Positions 29,497 to 37,583 of a DNA stretch of 64,000 nucleotides are shown here, one piece after another. Source of the stretch: Pantoea anthophila (GTDB taxonomy: Bacteria; Pseudomonadota; Gammaproteobacteria; Enterobacterales; Enterobacteriaceae); assembly GCF_006494375.1 (NCBI RefSeq), contig NZ_VHIZ01000056.1, positions 141,685 through 205,684 of the forward strand, read 5' to 3'. The notes beneath the pieces are model-generated. The model saw only the letters and a list, made by a program, of their open reading frames with translations, was not told the DNA's origin and did no database searches. Each line of letters starts with the position of its first letter. The first letter of the stretch is position 1. Both the position numbers and the translations under genes were made by a program.

Positions 29497-30708
29497 TTAA
29501 AGCAGCTCTGGCCAGGCGACGGCCGCAATGCGGTTCAGCTCAGGTTTTGAGAAGAGGAAGCCCTGAAACTGGGTCACGCCTGCCGCTTCGAGCCACATCC
29601 ACTCTTCGGGCTGTTCGATGCCCTCCGCGATCACGCCGATCTCCAGTGACGAGCAGCATTTCAGAATGGCATGAATGATCGCCTGCTTCGGTCCGCTTTT
29701 ATGCACGCCTGAGATAATCGCCCGGTCAATCTTGATCTTGTCGGGCTGAATGCGGGTCAGCAGCGACAGCCCGGCGAAGCCGGCGCCAAAATCGTCCAGC
29801 GCGAGGCTGATGCCCGCCGCCTTCAGCTGGCGAAGGGCCGCTTCAAAGGCATCCGGCTGCGAGATAATTTCATTCTCGGTGAACTCCACCATGATCTGCT
29901 CCGGCACCAGCCCCTGGGCCGCGATCGCCTCCAGCAAAAACGGAACCGCATCGGGCACTTCTACCAGGGTCATCGGCAGCAGGTTGATCGACAGGGTCAT
30001 CCCCTCAATCCCCAGCTGTTTTGCCTGAGCAAACGCGATTTTCTTCGACTGCAGATCGGTCTGATAGAGCTGTTCACGTGACAGTCCGGCAAAATAATCC
30101 AGTGGCGGTTCACCCTGCGGGCCGCGCAGCAGTGCCTCCAGTGAAACGATTTCACAGGCAAAGGGATCGACGATCGGCTGAAACGCGAAGCTGACCTCAT
30201 CCGTCGCCATCAGTGCGGCATCGCCTTCACGCTGCTCTGACTCGTCGCGGATAAAGGTCCAGCCGCTGGCGGAAGGGATCTCAAAATAGTTCTCTTTTTC
30301 CCGCGCTTCGACAAAGGTACGCAGGAACTGCAGAGCGCGGTCGGAATAGGTCATCTGGTAGCGGGTGGTGCATTTCTCCAGCACCGCTTCCAGTACCGTC
30401 TCTTTATCGTGCAGACGGAGATCGAACAGTTCCATACCGACGTGACCAAACCGTCGCGCCGGGGCGTAGTCGCGCAACAGTTCAACCAGATTATGATGGC
30501 GCGGATCCTGGCAAATCCGGTTATAGACCGCTTTTACGGCCGCTTCCGGACCTTCCAGCAGCTGAAAAAAGTGTGTTCCATTGAACAACAGAATCCCGGT
30601 GACGCTGGATGATTTGTTGATTTTGTTCGCTTTTAATGCCAAATCATGCAGAAGCCCCAGTGACACATTTTCAGTGATGTGGCTTCTGTAGATGATTGTC
30701 GACAACAT
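29497..30708 (-). CDS. bluF: Blue-light receptor BluF with intact EAL domain
   Basis: A 403-residue BLUF-EAL protein like E. coli BluF/YcgF. The flavin-binding BLUF domain (about 1-95) has Tyr7 in IIYRS, Asn31 and Gln49 in FFQLLEG. A linker follows and then the EAL domain (about 165-400). E. coli BluF has lost EAL catalytic residues (DHFGAG, AMGVA) and does not break down c-di-GMP; it antagonises the repressor BluR. Here the canonical sites are present: EALLR, SINLLP, EFTENE, LDDFGAG, KIKIDR, AEGIEQ and QGFLF. It may therefore be an active light-regulated phosphodiesterase; activity is inferred. Confidence 0.93.
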   Translation of the reverse strand: MLSTIIYRSHITENVSLGLLHDLALKANKINKSSSVTGILLFNGTHFFQLLEGPEAAVKAVYNRICQDPRHHNLVELLRDYAPARRFGHVGMELFDLRLHDKETVLEAVLEKCTTRYQMTYSDRALQFLRTFVEAREKENYFEIPSASGWTFIRDESEQREGDAALMATDEVSFAFQPIVDPFACEIVSLEALLRGPQGEPPLDYFAGLSREQLYQTDLQSKKIAFAQAKQLGIEGMTLSINLLPMTLVEVPDAVPFLLEAIAAQGLVPEQIMVEFTENEIISQPDAFEAALRQLKAAGISLALDDFGAGFAGLSLLTRIQPDKIKIDRAIISGVHKSGPKQAIIHAILKCCSSLEIGVIAEGIEQPEEWMWLEAAGVTQFQGFLFSKPELNRIAAVAWPELL

Positions 30709-30756
30709 AAAGATTTCCGGGATTTTTTATTTTTTGTTAACACACCTTACCAGAAG

Positions 30757-30773
30757 GTTCTCCTGGGGAGAAC
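30757..30773. promoter_or_regulatory. 17-bp palindrome upstream of bluF
   Basis: GTTCTCC-TGG-GGAGAAC is a perfect seven-base inverted repeat 49-65 bases before the bluF start, where an operator would be expected. The factor is unknown. Confidence 0.4.
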
Positions 30774-30808
30774 GAGGGGGAGTGCGCCTTTCTTACTCTG
30801 GAACTATT

Positions 30809-31330
30809 TTAGTCGACAGGAAGCGCTGAATCACCTTTTCCCAGCGCACGCTGCATAAAAACCGTATCTAGCCAGCGACCCTGTTTGAACCCGACCGAAC
30901 GCAGGATGCCGGTCATCTCAAAGCCCGCTGCGCGATGCAGCGCAATGGAGCCCTGGTTCCCGCTGTCGCCTACATTAGCGATCAGCTGACGAAACCCCGC
31001 CTGCTCTGCCCAGGCAATCGCATGATGTAACAGGCGTGACCCGATGCCACGCTGCTGAAATCCCGGATCGATATAGATCGAATCTTCCAGCGTGTGCCGG
31101 TAAGCATGACGCGGACGATAGGGGGCCAGATAGCAGAAACCGCACACCTCACCGTCGCTGACGGCGATAAACCACGGCAGGCCCGCCTGCTGAATCTTGT
31201 GCATCCGCCCGGCGATTTCGGCGACATCAGGCGGAACCGTCTCAAAGGAGCCGGTGCCATTAAGAACATGCCAGGCGTAAATCTGCTGAATCGCCGGGAT
31301 ATGAACATCCTCTGCTGCAAAAATTTCCAT
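30809..31330 (-). CDS. GNAT N-acetyltransferase (Pat/MddA type)
   Basis: A 173-residue acetyl-CoA-dependent transferase like phosphinothricin or methionine-sulfoximine acetyltransferases. The acetyl-CoA loop is DPGFQQRGIGSRLLHHAI. The family features TGSFETVPP, WFIAVSDGEVCGFCYLAPYR and VGFKQGRWLDTVFMQ are visible. The ATG at plus 31328-31330 has GGAG 7 bases upstream; an in-frame GTG six bases earlier is too close to that site. The substrate is unproved. It is an isolated gene. Confidence 0.88.
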   Translation of the reverse strand: MEIFAAEDVHIPAIQQIYAWHVLNGTGSFETVPPDVAEIAGRMHKIQQAGLPWFIAVSDGEVCGFCYLAPYRPRHAYRHTLEDSIYIDPGFQQRGIGSRLLHHAIAWAEQAGFRQLIANVGDSGNQGSIALHRAAGFEMTGILRSVGFKQGRWLDTVFMQRALGKGDSALPVD

Positions 31331-31626
31331 TGTCACGCTCCGGTATTATCTTTAACGGCTGTACCTGGTGAAAAAACAACGGTATAGCGGGTCGTCAGGG
31401 GACGCAATGAAAATCTTGCGGGTGCGCATTCTCTCCTGTCGGCTCGCTTACCAGGATTAATCCTGGCAAATCGGAGGGCAGAATGCCAGGCAGCATGAAA
31501 GAGGCGATATCCGGGGGTATTAAGCCTTTTCTGAAAACCGCGCCAGCCGGATGATTCATTCCAGGGTTAGGGCTATTATCTCTGCGGTTTCGGTTGAGCT
31601 GATTTAATATCCGGGGGTGCGGCGTG
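31331..31626. other. gap with no recognised element
   Basis: The divergent gap of about 296 bases has no gene or clear operator. A weak -10-like TATTAT lies near 31573 for the downstream gene. Confidence 0.4.
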
Positions 31627-31863
31627 ATGCGATTTGTTGATTTTCTGAAAAGTAAGCAGGGGCTGCGCGCCGCGAGAAATCACTGCTTTGAATTAAATGG
31701 TGTGGTGCTCGGTCATTTCACTGCGCTATTTCTGCACGATAACCAGATTATTTTTACCAAAGATGGCAGGCATTGCGTCGTGCCTTATTATCTTGGTGCC
31801 GATGACGATTTAACTGAGCAGACGATTAATCCGCGCATTAATAATATCCGGGCGCTGAACTGA
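31627..31863 (+). CDS. Hypothetical small protein
   Basis: A 78-residue soluble protein beginning MRFVDFLKSKQGLRAARNHC. I do not recognise it. It is mixed alpha/beta in character with no signal peptide or membrane segment. A GTG codon just before the ATG is an alternative start. It stands alone between the GNAT gene and a convergent MFS gene, and its codon composition is more AT-rich than that of its neighbours. It is probably real but lineage-specific. Confidence 0.55.
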   Translation: MRFVDFLKSKQGLRAARNHCFELNGVVLGHFTALFLHDNQIIFTKDGRHCVVPYYLGADDDLTEQTINPRINNIRALN

Positions 31864-31959
31864 TTAATTCCGCTATCGCCCGCCACGCTTAATAACCTCC
31901 GCGTGCGGAGGTTATATTTATTCGCCAGAAAATGTGCGTTATCCCTCTTTTCGCTCTGT

Positions 31960-33120
31960 TCACGGCTGCCGCCGATCGCGCAATGGCGCTTTCACACGGC
32001 GCGGGGCAACAAACAGCAGCAGCAGGGCACTGGCAGCAAACAGCGTCAAAGCCGTAACGGCGCCCAGCGCGGCATAGAGCTGGCCAAACAGCAGCGATCC
32101 TACCACCTGACCTGCCGCCAGCATAAAGAACAGCATCCCGACGCCGGTTGCCGGATCGTCAGCGGTGGCCTGCGCGCCCCAGACCAGTAACACTCCTGAC
32201 AGCGTGACATAGCCCGCGCCACAACAGGCTACCGCCACCATTAAGCCCGCAGAGTCGCCCCGGCTCAGGGCCAGCACCAGCAGCGGCACGGCCATTCCGC
32301 ACAGCGCGAGCCGGTAGACCCCATTCAGTCCGATACGGGCAGCCAGCGGGCCGGTAAGCACACCGGCAATGCCCGCTCCTCCGGCAATCAGCCAGAGCAA
32401 ACGGGCACTCTCCGCATCCACGCCGACGTGCTGACGCAGCAGCACCGATCCAAAACTCCACCAGGCCGCACTGATCAGGCCTGAAACAAGCGCAATGCCC
32501 ATCAGCCGCCGCAGTGCGCGGCAGTACAGGCGCGGCTGCCCGTGACGCTTCTGCGGCCTCTGAGCAGCGGTGTGAGAGGATAAATGACGCATCACCGGCA
32601 GCGCACAGGCCAGAGCGAGCAGGGCGAAGAGCCCGCAGGCGGCGCGCCAGCCGCCCGGCAGCGTGCCGAGAATGATAACGGAGAGGATAATCCCCGCGCT
32701 GGTACCGGCATTGATCAGGGTGTTGATGCGCGGCTGGCGCGCCGCGGGCACACAGGCACTGACTGCCGCCGCCAGGGCGGGAGACGCCAGGCCGGAACTG
32801 AATCCGGCGATAAAGAGCCCGGCCGCCAGCAGCAGCGGCGAGGTGGCGAGGGCAAGCAGCAGCAGACCAGCTGTCGCACAGAGTGAGGCGAGTAGCGCCG
32901 TCAGCCGCGCACCGTAGCGCCGGGCCAGCGTCGCGGCGCTGAGAATGGTCAGACAGTAAGAGACAAAGCTGCAGGCGGAGAGCAGACCCGTCTGCTGCGG
33001 GCTTAACGGGATCGCTGCCGATATGGCGGGCAGCATCAACCCCCATGAGAAGCGGGCCATGCCATAGGTTACCGCGATCAGGCTGAAGCCGGTCAGAGCC
33101 AGCGCAGCAGGCGACCTCAT
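31960..33120 (-). CDS. MFS transporter, YbfB/YjiJ type
   Basis: A 386-residue, 12-helix transporter. The N-terminal GFSLIAVTYGMARFSWGLML is the mark of the YbfB/YjiJ family (FAYG-type motif). The substrate is unknown. It overlaps the preceding TetR gene by 1 base and is surely co-transcribed with it, which suggests an efflux pump with its own repressor. A basic C-terminal tail follows the last helix. Confidence 0.85.
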   Translation of the reverse strand: MRSPAALALTGFSLIAVTYGMARFSWGLMLPAISAAIPLSPQQTGLLSACSFVSYCLTILSAATLARRYGARLTALLASLCATAGLLLLALATSPLLLAAGLFIAGFSSGLASPALAAAVSACVPAARQPRINTLINAGTSAGIILSVIILGTLPGGWRAACGLFALLALACALPVMRHLSSHTAAQRPQKRHGQPRLYCRALRRLMGIALVSGLISAAWWSFGSVLLRQHVGVDAESARLLWLIAGGAGIAGVLTGPLAARIGLNGVYRLALCGMAVPLLVLALSRGDSAGLMVAVACCGAGYVTLSGVLLVWGAQATADDPATGVGMLFFMLAAGQVVGSLLFGQLYAALGAVTALTLFAASALLLLFVAPRRVKAPLRDRRQP

Positions 33121-33659
33121 CAGGAAGCCCCTTTCTGAAGCAGCAGCTGGCTGGCGATCTGCGCCGCATGCTGCGCGGCGGCGGGGCCGGTAATCAGCGC
33201 GGTGGTAATCGCCCCTTCAAAGAGCATCCAGATGGCATCGCTCAATGATCGATCTTCGGCACCGTGCAGGCAGGTTACACAGTCGGTGATGTAGCGGCGC
33301 ATGGCGGCGCGGAATGCCAGCGCCTGCTCTGCCAGCGCCTGATCCCGTCCGGCATATTCTCCCCAGGCTTTAAGGAAGAAGCAGCCGTGCGCACCGTTTG
33401 CCTCGGTCCAGCTGGCCAGCACGCTAAACAGCTGCGCGATCGCCTCCGGCTGGTGGGCCGGCAGCAGCTCAGCCATAAAGCGCTGCTCACGCGCCGCCAT
33501 CACCGCGGCGGTCATCGCCTCGCGTGAGGGAAAGTGATGATAGAAGGTTCGGGTGGAGACGCCCGCTTCCCGACAGAGCTGGTCGGTACTGGTGGCGTGG
33601 AACCCGTGGGTGTAAAACAGCCGCTCGGCAGCCTGAATGATGTCATCGCGTTTTTTCAT
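33120..33659 (-). CDS. TetR/AcrR-family regulator
   Basis: A 179-residue repressor. The N-terminal helix-turn-helix reads ATSTDQLCREAGVSTRTFYH followed by HFPSREAMTAAV. The C-terminal ligand domain is not conserved. It precedes and overlaps the MFS gene. A palindrome six bases upstream of its start codon is the likely autoregulatory operator. The ligand is unknown. Confidence 0.88.
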   Translation of the reverse strand: MKKRDDIIQAAERLFYTHGFHATSTDQLCREAGVSTRTFYHHFPSREAMTAAVMAAREQRFMAELLPAHQPEAIAQLFSVLASWTEANGAHGCFFLKAWGEYAGRDQALAEQALAFRAAMRRYITDCVTCLHGAEDRSLSDAIWMLFEGAITTALITGPAAAQHAAQIASQLLLQKGAS

Positions 33660-34202
33660 TCTTTAAAAGTAAACCGTTCGTTTTACTTTTGCAAACCGGG
33701 CACGGCTGGATGCGTCCACCGGTATTGATAAATCCGCAAAGCCGGGGGACTTAGCGTTCCGCTTAAAGGCGCGCCCTCTGTCGCTTTCACGCTTTTTCAG
33801 CTTCAGTTCATTAATACTCATAATTACCCCTGCGGGGGTAAGTGATTTCAGCGCTGCGTCTGATATGACCCGGACGGCAGAAGCGGATTTTCCGTAAGGT
33901 TTTTTTATTAAATATATGATATTTATAGATAATTATAGTTTTTCGCTGTTCTGGTATGCATTAGCACGGTAAATGCTTATAACGCGCTGAAGCGGCAGGC
34001 GGGGATCGGCGGCGATAAATAGCTGAAGCGAGTGAGGCGGGTAAAAAGGGCATATTCTCAAAGTCAGTCCGCCCTCTGTAATAAAGTGGTTTTAGGGATA
34101 ATTCTCAGTTAGTTTAATAAAGCTTCAGATTACAAATAAAATCTCTTACGAATTTTGGTTCGTTTTTTTAAGACACATACAGCAACTATCAGGATGACTA
34201 CC
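33660..34202. other. 543-base AT-rich gap
   Basis: The gap holds the TetR palindrome (33665-33690), a stem TTACCCC-TGCG-GGGGTAA at 33824-33841 and an AT-rich stretch at about 33900-33960. No gene was found. Confidence 0.5.
33665..33690. promoter_or_regulatory. Palindromic operator of the TetR/MFS operon
   Basis: AAAAGTAAA (33665-33673) and TTTACTTTT (33682-33690) are perfect complements flanking CCGTTCGT. The position directly upstream of the tetR start fits autorepression. Confidence 0.65.
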
Positions 34203-34475
34203 ATGCTCAAAGCCAGCTATTATTATCTGTGCCCGCGTCCCATGGGTGGATGGATTTTACACAAAGAAGGTTGCGTTAATCTGTCAAAGAACGATAAGCG
34301 CGTGTTTATTGGTTCGCTTTATACCCGTCAGCAGGCGCTGGCCGTGGCGAAAATACATCATGCCAATGCCATTCTCTGTAATGCCTGCCTGAGTACTTTT
34401 ATTTGTCCGGGCAGCAGTACGGTAATTAAACCGGCACGCGCTGCCACGCCAACCCGTCATACGCCAAAACATTAA
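34203..34475 (+). CDS. Hypothetical cysteine-containing small protein
   Basis: A 90-residue basic protein that I do not recognise, beginning MLKASYYYLCPRPMGGWILH. The start has AGGA 8 bases upstream; earlier in-frame ATGs lack that. Cysteines lie in LCPR, EGCVNL and LCNACLSTFIC, and the CxxC motif could bind a metal. No signal peptide or membrane segment is seen. It is a single gene between an AT-rich gap and the convergent SDR gene. Confidence 0.6.
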   Translation: MLKASYYYLCPRPMGGWILHKEGCVNLSKNDKRVFIGSLYTRQQALAVAKIHHANAILCNACLSTFICPGSSTVIKPARAATPTRHTPKH

Positions 34476-34536
34476 GCGCCGGACTCTTTTTCCGGAAAAG
34501 CAGATAAGGGCGGGAATAAAAGCGGGGTAGTCTGAA

Positions 34537-34567
34537 TTAAAAAAGGGCAGCGTTAAGACGCTGCCCT
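34537..34567 (-). terminator. SDR gene terminator
   Basis: GGGCAGCGT-TAAG-ACGCTGCCC is followed on the minus strand by six T. It lies 6 bases from the SDR stop. Confidence 0.9.
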
Positions 34568-34572
34568 GAGGA

Positions 34573-35337
34573 TTATGCCTGTTTAGGCTGTCCGTTTGAT
34601 GCGGTCAGCCCGCCATCGACCGGCAGATTGACGCCGGTAATATAGCTCGCCTCATCGCTGGCAATAAAGACAATAGCCCTGGCGATATCATCCGCCTCAC
34701 CCGCGCGACGCAGTGGAATACGATCGTAAAAGCGCTCAAGCAGCGCCGTATCCTGTTTAGTATCTTCCGTCAGATCGGTAAAGGTAAAGCCCGGGCAGAT
34801 CGCATTGATGCGGACGCCGTCCGCGCCGTAGTCCATCGCCAGAGCGCGGGTAAAGTTGGTGATCGCCCCTTTGGCGGCATTGTAGATGCTCATACCCCAG
34901 TCACCGCCCAAGCCGGAAACGGACGAAATGTTAACCACGTTACCTTTGCTCTTCAGCAGGGCAGGCATGAAGTAGTGAACGCCGTGGAAAACCCCGTCCA
35001 GGTCGGTTTTCATCAGCGTTTTCCAGTCCTCAAGGTCCACTTCATGGATGCGGCCCTGGACAATCACGCCAGCATTATTCACCAGCACGTCAACCCGGCC
35101 ATATTTGTTCAGCACGGTTTCTGACAGTTGTTTAACCTGGGCAGCGTCTGAGACGTCGCAGGCCGCTACCAGGTGGTCACCCGGCGTCAGTCCGGCCAGC
35201 GTCTCTTCGAGTTTCTGCGCGGTGCGTCCCACCAGCACCACTGACGCGCCTTCTTCTGCAAAGCGTTTTGCGCTCGCCTCACCAATGCCGGACCCGGCAC
35301 CTGTCACAACCACAACTTTCTGCGTAAATCTGGACAT
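34573..35337 (-). CDS. Short-chain dehydrogenase/reductase
   Basis: A 254-residue classical SDR. The NAD(P) loop is TGAGSGIG, NNAG is in VLVNNAGVIVQG, the catalytic Ser in NISSVSG and Tyr/Lys in YNAAKG, and the C-terminal SYITGVNLPVDGGLTA is present. It is similar to glucose-1-dehydrogenase-like SDRs; the substrate cannot be told. AGGAGGC lies before the ATG. It is monocistronic, with its own terminator. Confidence 0.9.
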   Translation of the reverse strand: MSRFTQKVVVVTGAGSGIGEASAKRFAEEGASVVLVGRTAQKLEETLAGLTPGDHLVAACDVSDAAQVKQLSETVLNKYGRVDVLVNNAGVIVQGRIHEVDLEDWKTLMKTDLDGVFHGVHYFMPALLKSKGNVVNISSVSGLGGDWGMSIYNAAKGAITNFTRALAMDYGADGVRINAICPGFTFTDLTEDTKQDTALLERFYDRIPLRRAGEADDIARAIVFIASDEASYITGVNLPVDGGLTASNGQPKQA

Positions 35338-35457
35338 TATGCCTCCTTATCAGCATCAATTTTCACGTTTAACAACCGGTTAAGCCTGGCAGTGATTGCC
35401 AGAAATTCAAGCGCAGCGTCAGAGGCGCTGCGCCTGAAGCCTTACCGTCATCCCTAA

Positions 35458-37533
35458 TCAGGGACGTCTGAACAGTGCGAAGCTGCGTCCTTCCAGCTCA
35501 AAATCCTTCTCTTTGGTGATGACCAGACCGCGTTTCGCCACGTCGCTGGTGGTCAGCTCCAGCACCCAGCCCCCTTCACCAAACTGCGGGATGCGGAAGG
35601 GCACGTTGCCCTCAAACGGGTTAAGCAGCATCAGCACATCGTGCCAGATGCCCTCTTCGGTCTGCAGGTCGGGCCGCCCGATATAGACGCCCAGCGTGGA
35701 GCCTTCATCCCACTGCTCACTCTGCTGGAACCCGCCGCCGGCGTTGAACCATTTGATATCCATGCCGTCGCGCCAGTTCTCCCGACGCAGCAGAGGCTGC
35801 TGAGCACGCAGGCTCAGGATCTGGCGGGTGAACGCGCGCAGCGCTTCGGCGGATTCCGGCAGGTTATCCCAGTGAACCCAGGAGATTTCACTGTCCTGGC
35901 AGTAGCCGTTGTTGTTGCCCATCTGGCTGCGGCCAAACTCATCGCCTGCCAGCAGCATCGGCGTGCCGTGTGAGAAGATCAGGGTGGCGAGGAAGTTGCG
36001 CTTCTGGCGCTCGCGTACGGCGTTGATGCCTTCGTCGTCCGTCGGGCCTTCTGCGCCATAGTTGTACGAGCGGTTGTCGTTGTGACCGTCGTTGTTATCT
36101 TCGCCATTCTCATCGTTGTGCTTGTCGTTGTAGGAGACCAGATCGTTGAGCGTGAAGCCATCGTGCGCCGTCACGAAGTTGACGCTGGCCCACGGGCGAC
36201 GGCCGTGCTGATCGTAAAGATCGCCGGATCCGAGCAGACGGGCGGCAAAGTCGGTCGAAACGTTGTTGCCTTTCCAGTAGTCGCGCACCGTGTCGCGATA
36301 CTGGTCGTTCCACTCTGCCCAGCCTGGCGGGAAGCTGCCGACCTGATAGCCACCCGGTCCGATATCCCAGGGTTCACCAATCAGCTTTTTCTGTGACAGG
36401 ATCGGGTCCTGCATCACGGCATCGAAGAAGCCGCCGCGCGGGTCAAAGCCATCCGGTTCGCGTCCCAGAATGGTGCCGAGGTCAAAACGGAAACCGTCGA
36501 TATGCATCGACTCAGACCAGTAGCGCAGCGAATCGAGCACCATCTGCAGCACGCGCGGATGCGAGGTATTAACGGTGTTGCCGGTTCCGGTGTCGTTGAT
36601 GTAGTAGCGGTGCTGGTCCGGCAGGGTCCGGTAGTAGGAGAAGTTATCGATGCCTTTAAACGACAGCGTCGGCCCCAGCTCATTCCCCTCGGCGGTGTGG
36701 TTGTAAACCACGTCGAGGATCACCTCAATGCCGGCATCATGAAAGGCGCGAACCATGTCGCGGAAGCCCTGAATGCCGCGCGGGCCGAAGTAGCGGGTCG
36801 CGGGCGCAAAGAAGCCCAGCGTGTTGTAGCCCCAGAAGTTTTTCAGCCCTTTATCCAGCAGATGCTGATCGTCCGGGAACCAGTGCACCGGCAGCAGCTC
36901 GACCGAGGTAATGCCTAAGCTTTTGATGTAGTCGACGGTCGCTTTATGGCCCATGCCGTCAAAGGTGCCGCGCAGTTCGGGCGGCAGCGCCGTGTTGAGC
37001 TGGGTAAAGCCTTTGACGTGGGTTTCATAGATCACCGTTTTCGGCCATGGCACGTTCGGACGGTTCCTGTCCTGCCAGTCAAACTCGTTGGGATCGACCA
37101 CCCGGCACTTCGGTGTAAACGGCGCGCTGTCGCGGCTGTCAAAAGTGAGATCTTTATCGTCGTGATAGAGATCGTAGGCGAAGTGCGCCTCGTTCCAGGC
37201 GATGTCGCCCGCCAGTTCGCGGGCGTAGGGATCGAGCAGCAGCTTGTTCGGATTAAAGCGATGACCATTCTCCGGGTCGTAGGGACCATAGACGCGATAG
37301 CCATACAGCGCACCTGGCTTCAGACCCGGCACATAGCCGTGCCAGATTTCATGGGTATATTCCGGCAGTTCCAGACGGGCGATTTCCGTTTTACCGCTGG
37401 GATCGTACAGACAGAGTTCCACCCGCTCGGCGTGGGCACTGAACAGGGCGAAGTTTACGCCCTGACCATCAAAGTTTGCCCCCAGCAAATGGCTGTAACC
37501 CGCCGTAATTTCAAAACGCTGACTGTTTGACAT
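35458..37533 (-). CDS. glgX: Glycogen debranching enzyme GlgX/TreX
   Basis: A GH13 enzyme that hydrolyses alpha-1,6 branches of glycogen and frees malto-oligosaccharides. I chose the ATG MSNSQRFEITAGYSH (plus 37531-37533; GAGG upstream), giving 691 residues. The N-terminal CBM48 domain (about 1-150) is followed by the barrel, with nucleophile Asp in HIDGFRFDLGT, general acid Glu in LIGEPWDIGPGGYQVG, and VTAHDGFTLNDLVSYN. It is the third gene of treZ-treY-glgX, so it likely supplies linear glucans to TreY. Confidence 0.94.
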   Translation of the reverse strand: MSNSQRFEITAGYSHLLGANFDGQGVNFALFSAHAERVELCLYDPSGKTEIARLELPEYTHEIWHGYVPGLKPGALYGYRVYGPYDPENGHRFNPNKLLLDPYARELAGDIAWNEAHFAYDLYHDDKDLTFDSRDSAPFTPKCRVVDPNEFDWQDRNRPNVPWPKTVIYETHVKGFTQLNTALPPELRGTFDGMGHKATVDYIKSLGITSVELLPVHWFPDDQHLLDKGLKNFWGYNTLGFFAPATRYFGPRGIQGFRDMVRAFHDAGIEVILDVVYNHTAEGNELGPTLSFKGIDNFSYYRTLPDQHRYYINDTGTGNTVNTSHPRVLQMVLDSLRYWSESMHIDGFRFDLGTILGREPDGFDPRGGFFDAVMQDPILSQKKLIGEPWDIGPGGYQVGSFPPGWAEWNDQYRDTVRDYWKGNNVSTDFAARLLGSGDLYDQHGRRPWASVNFVTAHDGFTLNDLVSYNDKHNDENGEDNNDGHNDNRSYNYGAEGPTDDEGINAVRERQKRNFLATLIFSHGTPMLLAGDEFGRSQMGNNNGYCQDSEISWVHWDNLPESAEALRAFTRQILSLRAQQPLLRRENWRDGMDIKWFNAGGGFQQSEQWDEGSTLGVYIGRPDLQTEEGIWHDVLMLLNPFEGNVPFRIPQFGEGGWVLELTTSDVAKRGLVITKEKDFELEGRSFALFRRP

Positions 37534-37583
37534 TGATGCCTCGTTATTCAGTGAACAGATTGACGCGTAACAGAAAAAAGGTT

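Noticed and set aside
33824..33841. TTACCCC/GGGGTAA stem in the TetR upstream gap as terminator
   Set aside because: No T-run on either side and no gene ending nearby; left only as a note in the gap entry.
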